A stretch of DNA of 64,000 nt, from NCBI RefSeq assembly GCF_015461845.1, contig NZ_JACOPW010000001.1:558001-622000 (forward strand). The letters are read 5' to 3'. The DNA comes from Pseudomonas mucoides (GTDB lineage: Bacteria; Pseudomonadota; Gammaproteobacteria; Pseudomonadales; Pseudomonadaceae). This document shows positions 1 through 8,067 of the stretch, in pieces (the stretch's first letter is position 1; every line of letters begins with the position of its first letter). The position numbers were made by a program, and so were the translations under genes. The notes under the pieces are model-generated. The model made no database searches. It had not been told where the DNA came from and saw nothing but the letters and a program-made list of their open reading frames with translations.

Positions 1-767
1 GGGAATTTCTTCCACATCGGCGCCCAGATCCAGTCTGCGGCGGAGTTGGCGATGGAAATCGGCATGGAGGTGATCCAAGCGTCGATAGGCGACAAATCCG
101 AAGCGTGTTGAGCTTTCACGCCGGTACCGATATGGCAGCAGATCACCACCTTGTTATCGCTGCAGGCTTTCCACAGCGGGTCCCAGTAATCGCTATGGAT
201 CGACGGGTAGCCATGAATAGCCGGGTTGTCCGACAGCGAAAGCGCGTGCACACCTTGTCTGGCCAGACGTTCGACTTCGGCAGCCGCGGCTTTCATGTCC
301 CACCACGGCACGATCATCAGCGGAATGAAACGGCCTGGCGCAGCGTTGCACCAATCGTGCAAATGCCAGTCGTTGTAGGCCTGGATGGCCGCCATCGCCA
401 CGTCTCGGTCAGCGTGTACCTGGAAACGCTGTCCGGCAAAACCCGGAAAGGTGGGGAAGCACAATGAACCGAGTACGCCGTTGGCGTTCATGTCGTCGAC
501 GCGGTCCTTGATGTTCCAGGTGCCACGGCGCATTTGCTCGTAGCCCAGCGGCTCCATGCCGTATTCCTCTTTTGGTCGACCGACCACGGAATTGAGGCCC
601 ATGTAGCCAGTGGCCTGTTCCTCGAAGACCCACACATCACGATCACCCTTTTTGACCACATGCGGCTCACGACCCTTGAAGCGGGCGGGCATGTGGCGAG
701 CAAAAGCATTCGGCGGCTCGATCGCGTGGTCATCGACGCTGACAAGAATCAGATCTTCAACTTTCAT
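1..767 (-). CDS. Amidohydrolase (amidohydrolase_2 type), 3' part outside window
   Basis: The reading frame is open from an ATG at 767 to the left window edge, giving about 255 residues. An AGGGG-type Shine-Dalgarno lies just before the ATG. The N-terminus reads VSVDDHAIEPP, the Asp-x-His form of the metal-binding start common in amidohydrolase_2 proteins found in aromatic and terpenoid catabolic clusters. It is followed by FPTFPGF and by a CCHIGTG strand carrying another likely metal His. Members act as metal-dependent hydrolases or decarboxylases of ring-cleavage products. It lies downstream of ditQ on the same strand, with a putative operator (834-856) immediately upstream. Its C-terminal third and exact substrate are not visible. 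Confidence 0.85.
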   Translation of the reverse strand, partial: MKVEDLILVSVDDHAIEPPNAFARHMPARFKGREPHVVKKGDRDVWVFEEQATGYMGLNSVVGRPKEEYGMEPLGYEQMRRGTWNIKDRVDDMNANGVLGSLCFPTFPGFAGQRFQVHADRDVAMAAIQAYNDWHLHDWCNAAPGRFIPLMIVPWWDMKAAAAEVERLARQGVHALSLSDNPAIHGYPSIHSDYWDPLWKACSDNKVVICCHIGTGVKAQHASDLSPIDAWITSMPISIANSAADWIWAPMWKKF

Positions 768-833
768 TGTTTTCCCCTTCGCATTCGGGCTTGTTGTTGT
801 GCCTGAATCATAGTGCACATCTCTATTTAATTA

Positions 834-856
834 AACACATTTTTTGAATCTGTTCA
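834..856. promoter_or_regulatory. Putative dit operator, copy 1
   Basis: Left arm AACACAT and right arm TGTTCA lie at the fixed 23-bp span seen at other promoters in this window. The site is 66 bp upstream of the amidohydrolase ATG at 767. Identity as an operator is inferred from recurrence; the binding protein is unknown. Confidence 0.55.
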
Positions 857-880
857 TATTAAATCGAGTGCGCATCTCCA

Positions 881-2158
881 TCAGTCCCACAGCACGTGCA
901 AATAGTGCGGACCGCGCAGCTGTGCGCCGACGATCTGCGGCCCGGGTTTGTCAGGGTCGAGACGGATGTTGGGCATCAGGTCGAGGATCGCATTCAGTGC
1001 GCAGTTGATCTCGGTTTTGGCCACGAATTGACCGATACACATGTGTGGGCCAAAGCCGAAGCCAAACGAAGGTTTGGGCTTGCGGTCGATGTCGAATTTA
1101 TCGGCGTTTTCGAATGCATCTTCGTCGCGATTGGCCGAGGTCACGATGCATTGCACCATTGCCCCTTTGGGGATGGCTACACCGCGGATCTCCAGGTCCT
1201 TGGCGGCCTGACGCACCTTGAAGGTGGCCACAGGCTCGAAGCGCACCGCCTCGTCGATGGCCTTGTTTACAAGGCTACGGTCATTACGCACCCGCTCCAG
1301 CACCTCCGGATTTTGCAGCAGCAACGACATCAAGGTACCGAAGGTGCGAGTCGTGGTTTCGCTGGCAGCCGGGAGCAGTGAGCGTACAAAGGTGGCGATT
1401 TCATGATCGTCCAGCGACCGTCCTTGATACTCCGCGTTGATCAGCCGGCTGATCAGGTCATCGCCCGATGCGCCCTCGGCGCGACGCTCGGACACCACCA
1501 CTTTCACCACATCGTACAGAGCCTGAGCGGCCTGCATGGCCGCGCCGCGGGCCGCGGCGGCTTTTTCCGGATCGACTTGCGGGCCCGCCAGGATGGCCAG
1601 CGCCCAGGCCGCGTACTGCTCGATCTGCTCGGGACGATCCTCGGGAAAGCCGATCAACGCGTAAATCACCCGGATCGGAAAATACAGGGCAAAGTCCATC
1701 AGATCGGCACCCTTGGCCGGGACCATCGGCTTGAGATACTCCTCGCGAATCACCCGATCGATCTTAGTTTCTTTCCAGCGATTCACCGTCTCGGGCATGA
1801 ATACCGGTTGCAGCAGATTACGGATGTTCTTGTGAGCATCCCCGTCCATTGCAGTGAGGATCAAGCCATCGAAAAACGCACCCAGCCCCTCGGCGATAAA
1901 ACCGCTGGTAAAGGTGCCGGCGTCACGCATGACCGCCATGACATCGTCGTATTTGAACAGTGTGAAGGTTGGCCGGCTGGCATCCAGGCCGGCAATCGAC
2001 GGCACGCCCAGACTTGCCATGAAGTTGCCTTGCAGCACGGGCGAATTGGCGCGCATATCGCGGTAAGTCGCGTGCAGGTCGATATCGCTGGTACCGCGAT
2101 AATTACTGGCTACGTCGGTGAAAGCCTTCGTCAGATCGTTCTGCACCGGTGTGGACAT
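881..2158 (-). CDS. ditQ: Cytochrome P450, CYP226-like (DitQ)
   Basis: A 425-residue soluble bacterial P450. The heme-binding loop FGFGPHMCIGQ carries the axial Cys at about residue 374, the K-helix ExxR is EAVR, and the I-helix oxygen-activation segment is AASETTT. The ATG at 2158 is preferred over one at 2182 because GGAG lies 6 nt upstream and because it makes the protein exactly as long as its paralogue at 30565-31842. In known dit clusters DitQ is a P450 needed for dehydroabietic acid metabolism. Its place at the end of the ditL-to-ditP run fits. It needs a ferredoxin and reductase, for which 24280-25856 are candidates. The assignment rests on family and order. Confidence 0.93.
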   Translation of the reverse strand: MSTPVQNDLTKAFTDVASNYRGTSDIDLHATYRDMRANSPVLQGNFMASLGVPSIAGLDASRPTFTLFKYDDVMAVMRDAGTFTSGFIAEGLGAFFDGLILTAMDGDAHKNIRNLLQPVFMPETVNRWKETKIDRVIREEYLKPMVPAKGADLMDFALYFPIRVIYALIGFPEDRPEQIEQYAAWALAILAGPQVDPEKAAAARGAAMQAAQALYDVVKVVVSERRAEGASGDDLISRLINAEYQGRSLDDHEIATFVRSLLPAASETTTRTFGTLMSLLLQNPEVLERVRNDRSLVNKAIDEAVRFEPVATFKVRQAAKDLEIRGVAIPKGAMVQCIVTSANRDEDAFENADKFDIDRKPKPSFGFGFGPHMCIGQFVAKTEINCALNAILDLMPNIRLDPDKPGPQIVGAQLRGPHYLHVLWD

Positions 2159-2252
2159 GATCGTCTCCGCTATTTTTGTCATTATTTTTTGTCAGGTAGC
2201 TGCTTAAGGCCATACCTTCTGGCTGATAATAGGCCTGACTAGATCGGTATTG

Positions 2253-2275
2253 GACACTTATTAATAATTCGATCA
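2253..2275. promoter_or_regulatory. Putative dit operator, copy 2 (weaker right arm)
   Basis: GACACTT at the left and GATCA at the right match the 23-bp spacing of the recurring palindrome. It is 95 bp upstream of the ditQ start in the 139-bp gap behind the carboxymuconolactone-decarboxylase-like gene, suggesting ditQ can be transcribed on its own. Confidence 0.4.
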
Positions 2276-2297
2276 ACTATTTGTGCTGCGAGACGTG

Positions 2298-2801
2298 TCA
2301 ATAGGCCTGCTGCACCAGTGTCATGCGGCCACCCGCCAACATCAGGGCGCAGTACAGCCCCAGCTCTGCCACCTGGGCGTCAGAGAAAAACTCCCCGAGT
2401 CGCAAGAAATGCGTGTCGTCGATCTCCAGGTAATCGCTGGCAAACAACTCGGCATAACGCAACGCGGCACGTTCGGCTGGCGTGAAGGACTCGCTGTCCG
2501 TCGCCATGCACGCAATATCCTCTTCAGTAACTGAGTCGGACTTGCGCGCCAGTTGGCAGGCCTGGCAAGTGGTGATGCTGGCGATTTTCAGCCGCACCAA
2601 CTCGCGTAAACGCTCATCGAGCAGGCTGTCGCTGTGCAGGCTCTCCATCAAACCCAGCCAGGCCAGGGCTACCTTGGGTCGGTGAGCCCAGACCTGCACC
2701 GGCGTCGTTGAACTGAGCATGCGACTGCGCCGGCCCCGCTCCACCGCGTCTTGCAACGCAGCCGGCATGGCATCCAGTGGGATCAGCGGTAGGCGCGCCA
2801 T
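2298..2801 (-). CDS. Carboxymuconolactone decarboxylase / AhpD-like protein
   Basis: About 167 residues. The segment RLKIASITTCQACQLARKSD contains the CxxC pair typical of the AhpD/CMD alpha-helical fold, whose members act as disulfide-relay peroxidase partners or lactone decarboxylases. The start at 2801 begins one base after the ditO stop; an in-frame upstream start at 2891 would overlap the thiolase by 89 nt and is unlikely. By order in the cluster it would be ditP, but I assign no symbol. Its substrate in diterpenoid catabolism cannot be read from sequence. It is translationally linked to ditO. Confidence 0.85.
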   Translation of the reverse strand: MARLPLIPLDAMPAALQDAVERGRRSRMLSSTTPVQVWAHRPKVALAWLGLMESLHSDSLLDERLRELVRLKIASITTCQACQLARKSDSVTEEDIACMATDSESFTPAERAALRYAELFASDYLEIDDTHFLRLGEFFSDAQVAELGLYCALMLAGGRMTLVQQAY

Positions 2802-2802
2802 C

Positions 2803-3978
2803 TCAATCGAGCCGTTCGATAATGGTCGCCGTGCCCATGCCGCCGGCGCAGCAAATGGCTTGCAGGCCAAAACGCCCGCCGCGGCGCTCAAGCTCGTTCA
2901 ACAAGGTGGTCATCAAGCGTGCACCACTGGCGCCCAATGGATGACCGAGGGCAATAGCGCCACCGTTGACGTTCAACTTGTCGTGCGACACACCGGTCTC
3001 CTGCATCCAGGCTAGCGGCACCGAGGCAAACGCTTCATTGACCTCGAACAAGTCGATGTCGTTGATGTTCAGCCCGGCCTGGCTCAACACCTTTTGGGTG
3101 GCAGCAATCGGCCCGGTGAGCATTAACGTCGGATCGGACCCGACGGTTGTGAACGCCACAATCCGCGCTCGAGCCCTGAGCCCGAGTTTTTTCGCGGTTT
3201 CGGCACTCATCAACAGCAATGCCGCTGCTCCGTCGGAGATCTGTGACGAGTTGCCAGCGGTGATTCGACCGGTGTCCGGACGAAAACTGGTTTTTAGCGT
3301 CGACAGTTTTTCCCGCGATGTATCACGGCGAATGGTTTCGTCCTCGCGCAACACAGCAACTGGCTCCGTCAGCACTTGCTCTCGTAGCTCCTCGACCGCA
3401 ACCGGCACTATTTCATTATCGAAATAACCAGCATCGGACGCCGCGGCAGCACGCTGATGGCTGGCAAAAGCGAAATCATCCAGCGCATCGCGACTGAGCG
3501 CCCATTTGTCGGCGATACGTTCAGCAGCCTCGCCCTGACTGGTCAGTTCATAGCGTTGCACTGCCATCCAGCCAAACGCTTCGCCGTGAATTTCACGGTT
3601 ACTGCCCATGGGCACGCGGCTCATGTTTTCCGCACCACCTGCCACCACGATATCAGCGGATCCAGCCGCGATGGCGCCAACGGCCAAATGCACGGCCACT
3701 TCGCCCGACCCACATTTACGGTCGATGGTCAGGCCCGGCACGGTGACCGGCCAACCGGCACCGAGCAAGGCTGTACGGGCGATGTTGGCGGACTGCTCGC
3801 CAATTTGCGTGACATTGCCAAATATCACATCGTCGACCAACGTCGGCGACACATCGACCCGTTCCAGCAACCGGCTGAGCACCAGCGACCCGAGGTGATC
3901 GGCGCGCACGCCGGCCAGGCTGCCGCGGAACTTGCCGATTGGCGTGCGTACCGCATCAACTATGACGATGTCTTTCAT
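2803..3978 (-). CDS. ditO: Acetyl-CoA acetyltransferase-type thiolase (DitO)
   Basis: A 391-residue thiolase of normal length. The acylated nucleophile is Cys89 in RKCGSG. The C-terminal catalytic motifs are NGGAIALGHPLGASGAR (His) and CCAGGMGTA (second Cys). It should perform CoA-dependent thiolytic cleavage of 3-ketoacyl-CoA in beta-oxidation-like steps. Its ATG overlaps the stop of the 3-hydroxyacyl-CoA dehydrogenase gene by 4 nt (ATGA), so dehydrogenation and thiolysis are co-translated. The symbol follows the order of the known dit cluster. Confidence 0.93.
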   Translation of the reverse strand: MKDIVIVDAVRTPIGKFRGSLAGVRADHLGSLVLSRLLERVDVSPTLVDDVIFGNVTQIGEQSANIARTALLGAGWPVTVPGLTIDRKCGSGEVAVHLAVGAIAAGSADIVVAGGAENMSRVPMGSNREIHGEAFGWMAVQRYELTSQGEAAERIADKWALSRDALDDFAFASHQRAAAASDAGYFDNEIVPVAVEELREQVLTEPVAVLREDETIRRDTSREKLSTLKTSFRPDTGRITAGNSSQISDGAAALLLMSAETAKKLGLRARARIVAFTTVGSDPTLMLTGPIAATQKVLSQAGLNINDIDLFEVNEAFASVPLAWMQETGVSHDKLNVNGGAIALGHPLGASGARLMTTLLNELERRGGRFGLQAICCAGGMGTATIIERLD

Positions 3979-4877
3979 AACGCACTCGCCTTGAGCCCTG
4001 AACCTGGTACTTGTTTACCGTCTTCGTAGCGGTAAACCCCCTGCCCTGACTTTCGCCCCAGTCGCCCGGCAGCGACCATTTTGATGATCAGCGGGCACGG
4101 CCTGAATTTCTCACCCAGGGTCTGATGCAGATAACGCAGAACAGACAGCCGCGTATCCCAACCAGTCAGGTCACCCAGCTCCAATGGGCCCATCGGATGG
4201 TTAAAGCCCAGGCGCAGAGCCGTGTCGATGTCTTCAGCGGTCGCGGTGCCTTCCTGCAGCATCCACATTGCCTCGTTGCCCAACAGCGCAGACATGCGAC
4301 TGGTGGTCAATCCTGGTGACTCATTGACGATGATCGAGGTTTTGCCAATCTGCTCGCACAAGGTACGCGTGCGCGCCACGACCTCATCACTGGTAGCCAG
4401 CCCCCGCACGAGCTCCACCAGTTTCATTTTGTGCACCGGATTGAAGAAGTGCATGCCGATCACGCGATCTGCACACTCCACTGACGCCGCAATTTCGGTC
4501 ACGCTCAGGGCCGACGTATTGGTCGCTATAATCGCGTCCGGTGCCAGCAGTGGCGCCGCTTGCGCGAGCACCGCCTTCTTCACTGCCAACTGCTCTGAGA
4601 CTGTTTCAACCAGCCAATTGGCGCCACTCGCCGCTTCAGTCAAGTCGCTGCAGGTCAGTAGATTGGCCAACGATTGCCGGGCTTTTTCTTCGCTGACTTT
4701 GCCCAGGCGCACGCCATCGGCGAGGATTTTTTCGATGCTCGCCCTGGCGTTTGTCAGGGAGGCGGCATTGGTATCGACCAACAAGGTACTGAAACCGGAG
4801 CTGGCGAACGCATGCGCAATACCGGTGCCCATCAGACCCGCACCGACGACGACTACTTTTTCTTTATTGGCGTTCAT
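3975..4877 (-). CDS. ditN: 3-hydroxyacyl-CoA dehydrogenase (DitN)
   Basis: A 300-residue NAD-dependent 3-hydroxyacyl-CoA dehydrogenase. The N-terminal Rossmann motif is VVVVGAGLMGTGIAHAF, the catalytic region is GMHFFNPVHKMKLVELV with the active His, and the C-terminal helical domain includes GFNHPMGPLELGD. A much earlier in-frame start would run into the neighbouring gene, so the ATG at 4877, 13 nt after the previous stop, is used. It oxidises a 3-hydroxyacyl-CoA to a ketoacyl-CoA for the next gene (thiolase). Full length, no anomalies. Confidence 0.93.
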   Translation of the reverse strand: MNANKEKVVVVGAGLMGTGIAHAFASSGFSTLLVDTNAASLTNARASIEKILADGVRLGKVSEEKARQSLANLLTCSDLTEAASGANWLVETVSEQLAVKKAVLAQAAPLLAPDAIIATNTSALSVTEIAASVECADRVIGMHFFNPVHKMKLVELVRGLATSDEVVARTRTLCEQIGKTSIIVNESPGLTTSRMSALLGNEAMWMLQEGTATAEDIDTALRLGFNHPMGPLELGDLTGWDTRLSVLRYLHQTLGEKFRPCPLIIKMVAAGRLGRKSGQGVYRYEDGKQVPGSGLKASAL

Positions 4878-4890
4878 GTTTGGCTCTCGA

Positions 4891-5742
4891 TTAGGCGCGG
4901 TTCTTTTTACTGACCACATTGCGCAACGTGCCAATGCCTTCGACGCTGGCTTCGACCACATCGCCTTCCTTGAGGAACAGACCGGTGCCCATCCCCACTC
5001 CCGCCGGCGATCCCGTGAACAACACATCGCCACAGGCAAAACTCGAGCGCTGCTGGACAAAGCGGATCAGATGATCAACACCCCAGGTCATTTCGCCGGT
5101 GGAGCCGTCCTGGCGCGTCTCACCATTTACTTTCAAGGTCAGGCGCAGCGTTGGTGACCCTTGCGCAAATTCATCCTTCGTGACGATCCAGGGACCAAGT
5201 CCAGTAGTCCGATCCTGGCTTTTGGCCGCGAACAGATCCATGCCGATGCCCGCCGGCCCACTACGCTGCAGATCGCGCGCGCTGACGTCATTGCCGACGG
5301 TGTAACCGAGCACGCAGGCAAGCGGGTTTTCCAGGTCAATCTCGTCAGTACCGATGACCGCCACCAATTCAACTTCGTGATCGAGCTCCTCAGTCAACGG
5401 TGGAAAGCGGATCGGGTCATTGGCGCCAATCAGCGCGCCATAAGCCTTGAGAAAGGCGACTGGCTGGGACGGCGCACTCAATCCAAACTCCACCAGATGC
5501 TTGGCGTAATTAGCGCCAGCCACGACCACCCGGTTGACGGGTTCTATCGGCGGCAACAGGCGCACTTTGGAAAGGGGGAGCGCTGGCCCGGCGAATCGCA
5601 ACGAACTGATGCCGCGTCCGGCAGTCACGCCGGGCGCCCAATCTTTGAAATTGCCGGAAATTGGCGTCACCTGGTCCTGGGCCTCATCCACGACAGCCCA
5701 AAAAACGCCGGTAGCAAAATACTCACATCGTGCCAGCTTCAT
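4891..5742 (-). CDS. Fumarylacetoacetate hydrolase-family protein
   Basis: A 283-residue FAH-fold enzyme. Metal ligands of the ExE type appear in DHEVELVAVIG, followed by GYTVGNDVSARD and the C-terminal FTGSPAGVG motif. FAH members hydrolyse C-C bonds in 1,3-diketone-like ring-cleavage products, or act as decarboxylases or isomerases. The start at 5742 shares one base with the stop of the upstream amidohydrolase (TGATG). By gene order it corresponds to ditM, but I leave the symbol blank. It is one of three FAH paralogues in the dit core (with 13745-14743 and 19678-20562). Confidence 0.9.
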   Translation of the reverse strand: MKLARCEYFATGVFWAVVDEAQDQVTPISGNFKDWAPGVTAGRGISSLRFAGPALPLSKVRLLPPIEPVNRVVVAGANYAKHLVEFGLSAPSQPVAFLKAYGALIGANDPIRFPPLTEELDHEVELVAVIGTDEIDLENPLACVLGYTVGNDVSARDLQRSGPAGIGMDLFAAKSQDRTTGLGPWIVTKDEFAQGSPTLRLTLKVNGETRQDGSTGEMTWGVDHLIRFVQQRSSFACGDVLFTGSPAGVGMGTGLFLKEGDVVEASVEGIGTLRNVVSKKNRA

Positions 5743-6806
5743 CAGGCACCTACCTTGCCCAACTTGGCAGGATCGATGTGCAGCAAGCGGCATGCGTTTT
5801 CATAGCGAATCTTGCGCAAGTCGGCGTCGGACAACTTCAGGCCATGGGTCAGGTCGTGACGCACGGCATCGCTACCGCCGAAGTTGCTGCCGTACAGCAC
5901 ATGGTCTGCACCGATGATATCGACCAACGCCTGGCGCATCGGTACTTCATGCAGCTCAACGTCGAAGTAGAAGTTTTTCATGTACTCGAGCAGCGGCTTT
6001 TTGTTGTATTTGACGTCGAGGTTCTCGTTGGTCTTGGCCAGACGACCGAGCTGGTACGGGACATAGCCGCCGCCATGGGTGATGTACACCTTAAGGTCAG
6101 GGAAGCGATCCAGTACGCCGCCGCAAATCAGGTTCCAGAAACAACGGCTTTCGTCGTACTGCATGCCAACGATGGCGGTGGTTTCGTAACGGTCGTCGTT
6201 GGCGTTCTTGCCCCAGGTGACCGACTGGTTGTAGCCGTGAATAAACATCGGCAGATCCAGATCACAGAGGGTTTTCCACACCACGTCGAGTTCCGGCGAA
6301 TCGAACTCCAGGCCGCCGAAGTTGGCGCCGCCAGCGACCAGACCTTTAGCGCCCAGTACGGTGCAGGCGTAGCGCAATTCAGCCGCCGCCGCTTCTGGCG
6401 CATTCAAAGGCACGTGAGCCCAGAACATCAAGCGATCAGGAGCTGCGGAGCAGTATTCAGCCAATGTCTCGTTGACGGTACGGGCGAAAGGCACGGCGAA
6501 TTCGGCTTCGGTCCAGTACATGTAGCAGTGGGACGGTACGGACACGACCTGCAGGTTTTGTCCCGCCGCATCCATGCCAGCCAAGCGCACTTTCGGATCA
6601 GCCCAGCGCGCAAAATACTCTTCAAGCTTGGGCCCCTTGCCGGAGCGCACGGCAGCCTTACGCTCTGGCGACCCAAGACCGAGAATCCAGTCACCGACAC
6701 GCAGCTTGATATCGCCATCGGCGTGCTGCTCAAAGAACGGCCCCCAGTGAGGGTGCTGGTTGTAATAGCCAGGGTGCGGTGCGTGGGCGTGAAGATCGAT
6801 AAGCAT
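5742..6806 (-). CDS. ACMSD-like amidohydrolase
   Basis: About 354 residues starting MLIDLHAHAPH, the HxH metal motif of the amidohydrolase_2/ACMSD decarboxylase group. MFIHGYNQ and VYITHGGG supply further candidate metal His residues. The usual C-terminal Asp ligand motif (GSDxP) reads YGSNFGG, so Asn replaces Asp. The gene at 48212-49249 is a clear paralogue with the same change. It is the first gene of the minus-strand run that continues into FAH, DitN, DitO and the CMD-like protein. By order it would be ditL. Likely hydrolyses, hydrates or decarboxylates a ring-cleavage intermediate; the substrate is unknown. Confidence 0.9.
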   Translation of the reverse strand: MLIDLHAHAPHPGYYNQHPHWGPFFEQHADGDIKLRVGDWILGLGSPERKAAVRSGKGPKLEEYFARWADPKVRLAGMDAAGQNLQVVSVPSHCYMYWTEAEFAVPFARTVNETLAEYCSAAPDRLMFWAHVPLNAPEAAAAELRYACTVLGAKGLVAGGANFGGLEFDSPELDVVWKTLCDLDLPMFIHGYNQSVTWGKNANDDRYETTAIVGMQYDESRCFWNLICGGVLDRFPDLKVYITHGGGYVPYQLGRLAKTNENLDVKYNKKPLLEYMKNFYFDVELHEVPMRQALVDIIGADHVLYGSNFGGSDAVRHDLTHGLKLSDADLRKIRYENACRLLHIDPAKLGKVGA

Positions 6807-6935
6807 GTCTAGGTACCTCGAAGTTGGCACTTTTTGTTGGTTATTTGTGCGGTGCCTTCACGTGGCCTGGATCAAATTGCCGCGAAAAGGGGAAGCCGAC
6901 GGCTCACTGCCAAGACCAGAGCTTAAGATTAAATT

Positions 6936-6959
6936 GAGCAGAAATCAAAATACTGTTCA
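6936..6959. promoter_or_regulatory. Putative dit operator, copy 3
   Basis: Arms GAGCAG and CTGTTC form an inverted repeat at the common spacing, 130 bp upstream of the amidohydrolase start at 6806. The 346-bp gap 6807-7152 contains this site, an AT-rich stretch and the terminator at 7101; no gene is visible in it. Confidence 0.45.
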
Positions 6960-7100
6960 ATTTATTTTATTTGCGCGCGGAGAGGCCTGACCCAGAGCCC
7001 TCAACTCGCGTCGAAAAATGCTTAGAGGGGTCCAAAACTTCGAGTCAGCCTCGAAAAAGAGTGGAATGCAGGAGGGGAAAAATTAGCGTACGGAAACGCA

Positions 7101-7124
7101 AAGCCCCCGATAAACGGGGGCTTT
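7101..7124. terminator. Rho-independent terminator after ditK
   Basis: A 9-bp stem AAGCCCCCG / CGGGGGCTT with loop ATAAA sits just beyond the ditK stop and is A-rich upstream and T-rich downstream, so it could stop transcription from both sides. Confidence 0.8.
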
Positions 7125-7152
7125 TGTTTGCGCGATGGGTAGTTCTTTAAGG

Positions 7153-7884
7153 TCAGCGGCGGGTGCGCGAGGTAGAACCCATGATCAGCGCGCCCAGGAG
7201 TTTTTTCACCCGGACCGGGAACAATCGACGCCCCGCGGCTTCTGGCACGAGGATTTCGCTCAACACGTAACGAATGATCATTTCGCAGATCAGCTCACGG
7301 TCAAGACGCACCCCGAGGCGTTCGTCCCAGTCGTCGAAAACGATGCCCAGGCCATCCTGAAAGCGCACGATCGAATCGTGGAAAATCCGTCGGAAGAAGC
7401 CCAGCGCGTAGTCGGGTGCAACCACCAGAAGACGCCGAGCCCGACTTTGCTCCAGGTAGTTGTCGAGATAGGCAAACAGCGCATTCAAGCGCGCTTCAGG
7501 ATCACTGATGTGACCGAGTTCCTGGGACAGCGAGCTGTGAAAGCTTTCGCGCTTGTGGCGTGAAAAGGTGTCCAGCAAGTCCTCTTGCGAAGCGAAATAG
7601 CGATAAAAGGTGCCACGGGAAACGCCCGCTACCTGGCACACATCCAGGATCGAAATACGATCCGCGCCAGACATCAGCACGACTTCCTCAGTGGCTTTAA
7701 GGATGTTGGCAATGGTTTCTTCCGAACGGCGATTCGGCTTGACTTTGGTTCCTGCCACTGAGTTGGCAGCAGCACGTCGCTCGACGGGTTTAGCCGGGCT
7801 CGCCCCTGCTTCAGGTGGCGCATTTTTTTTGGGTTTGCTAGCCGGCGCTGGCGCCTCTGCTTTCTTGGGTGCGGCTTTTGGCAT
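7153..7884 (-). CDS. ditK: TetR-family regulator (DitK)
   Basis: 243 residues. The first ~55 form an Ala/Pro/Lys-rich, probably disordered tail. A TetR HTH follows, with ILDVCQVAGVSRGTFYRYFASQEDLL, and then a helical ligand domain. It is divergent from the CoA ligase gene ditJ across 183 bp that contain a palindrome (7926-7940), so it probably regulates itself and ditJ. The symbol follows known dit gene order. The basic tail is not typical of TetR proteins and might add non-specific DNA contacts. Confidence 0.9.
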   Translation of the reverse strand: MPKAAPKKAEAPAPASKPKKNAPPEAGASPAKPVERRAAANSVAGTKVKPNRRSEETIANILKATEEVVLMSGADRISILDVCQVAGVSRGTFYRYFASQEDLLDTFSRHKRESFHSSLSQELGHISDPEARLNALFAYLDNYLEQSRARRLLVVAPDYALGFFRRIFHDSIVRFQDGLGIVFDDWDERLGVRLDRELICEMIIRYVLSEILVPEAAGRRLFPVRVKKLLGALIMGSTSRTRR

Positions 7885-7925
7885 GGCGTGACAGGCTCAT
7901 GAAGAGTAAAGATTGTGCAACGTTA

Positions 7926-7940
7926 GCACAGGATCTGTGC
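7926..7940. promoter_or_regulatory. Palindrome in the ditK-ditJ divergent promoter
   Basis: GCACAG GAT CTGTGC is a perfect 6-bp-arm palindrome. Its position between divergent ditK and ditJ makes it a candidate TetR operator. Inference only. Confidence 0.5.
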
Positions 7941-7946
7941 ATAAAT

Positions 7947-7961
7947 AACACTATATGTTCA
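7947..7961. promoter_or_regulatory. Short-spaced variant of the dit operator
   Basis: AACAC and TGTTCA arms are present but span 15 bp rather than 23 bp. It lies about 110 bp upstream of ditJ. It may be a degenerate or half-occupied site. Confidence 0.3.
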
Positions 7962-8067
7962 ACTTATTGCTAAAGACATTTAAGACGTTTGTATTTAGAA
8001 TCAGATTCTCTCTTCAAAATAAAATCAGGCAACCCGACCGCTTACGGATGCCTAAAGGAGAAAACTG

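Noticed and set aside
2159..2182. Upstream ATG of ditQ at 2182
   Set aside because: No ribosome site; the ATG at 2158 has GGAG and gives the same length as the paralogous P450.
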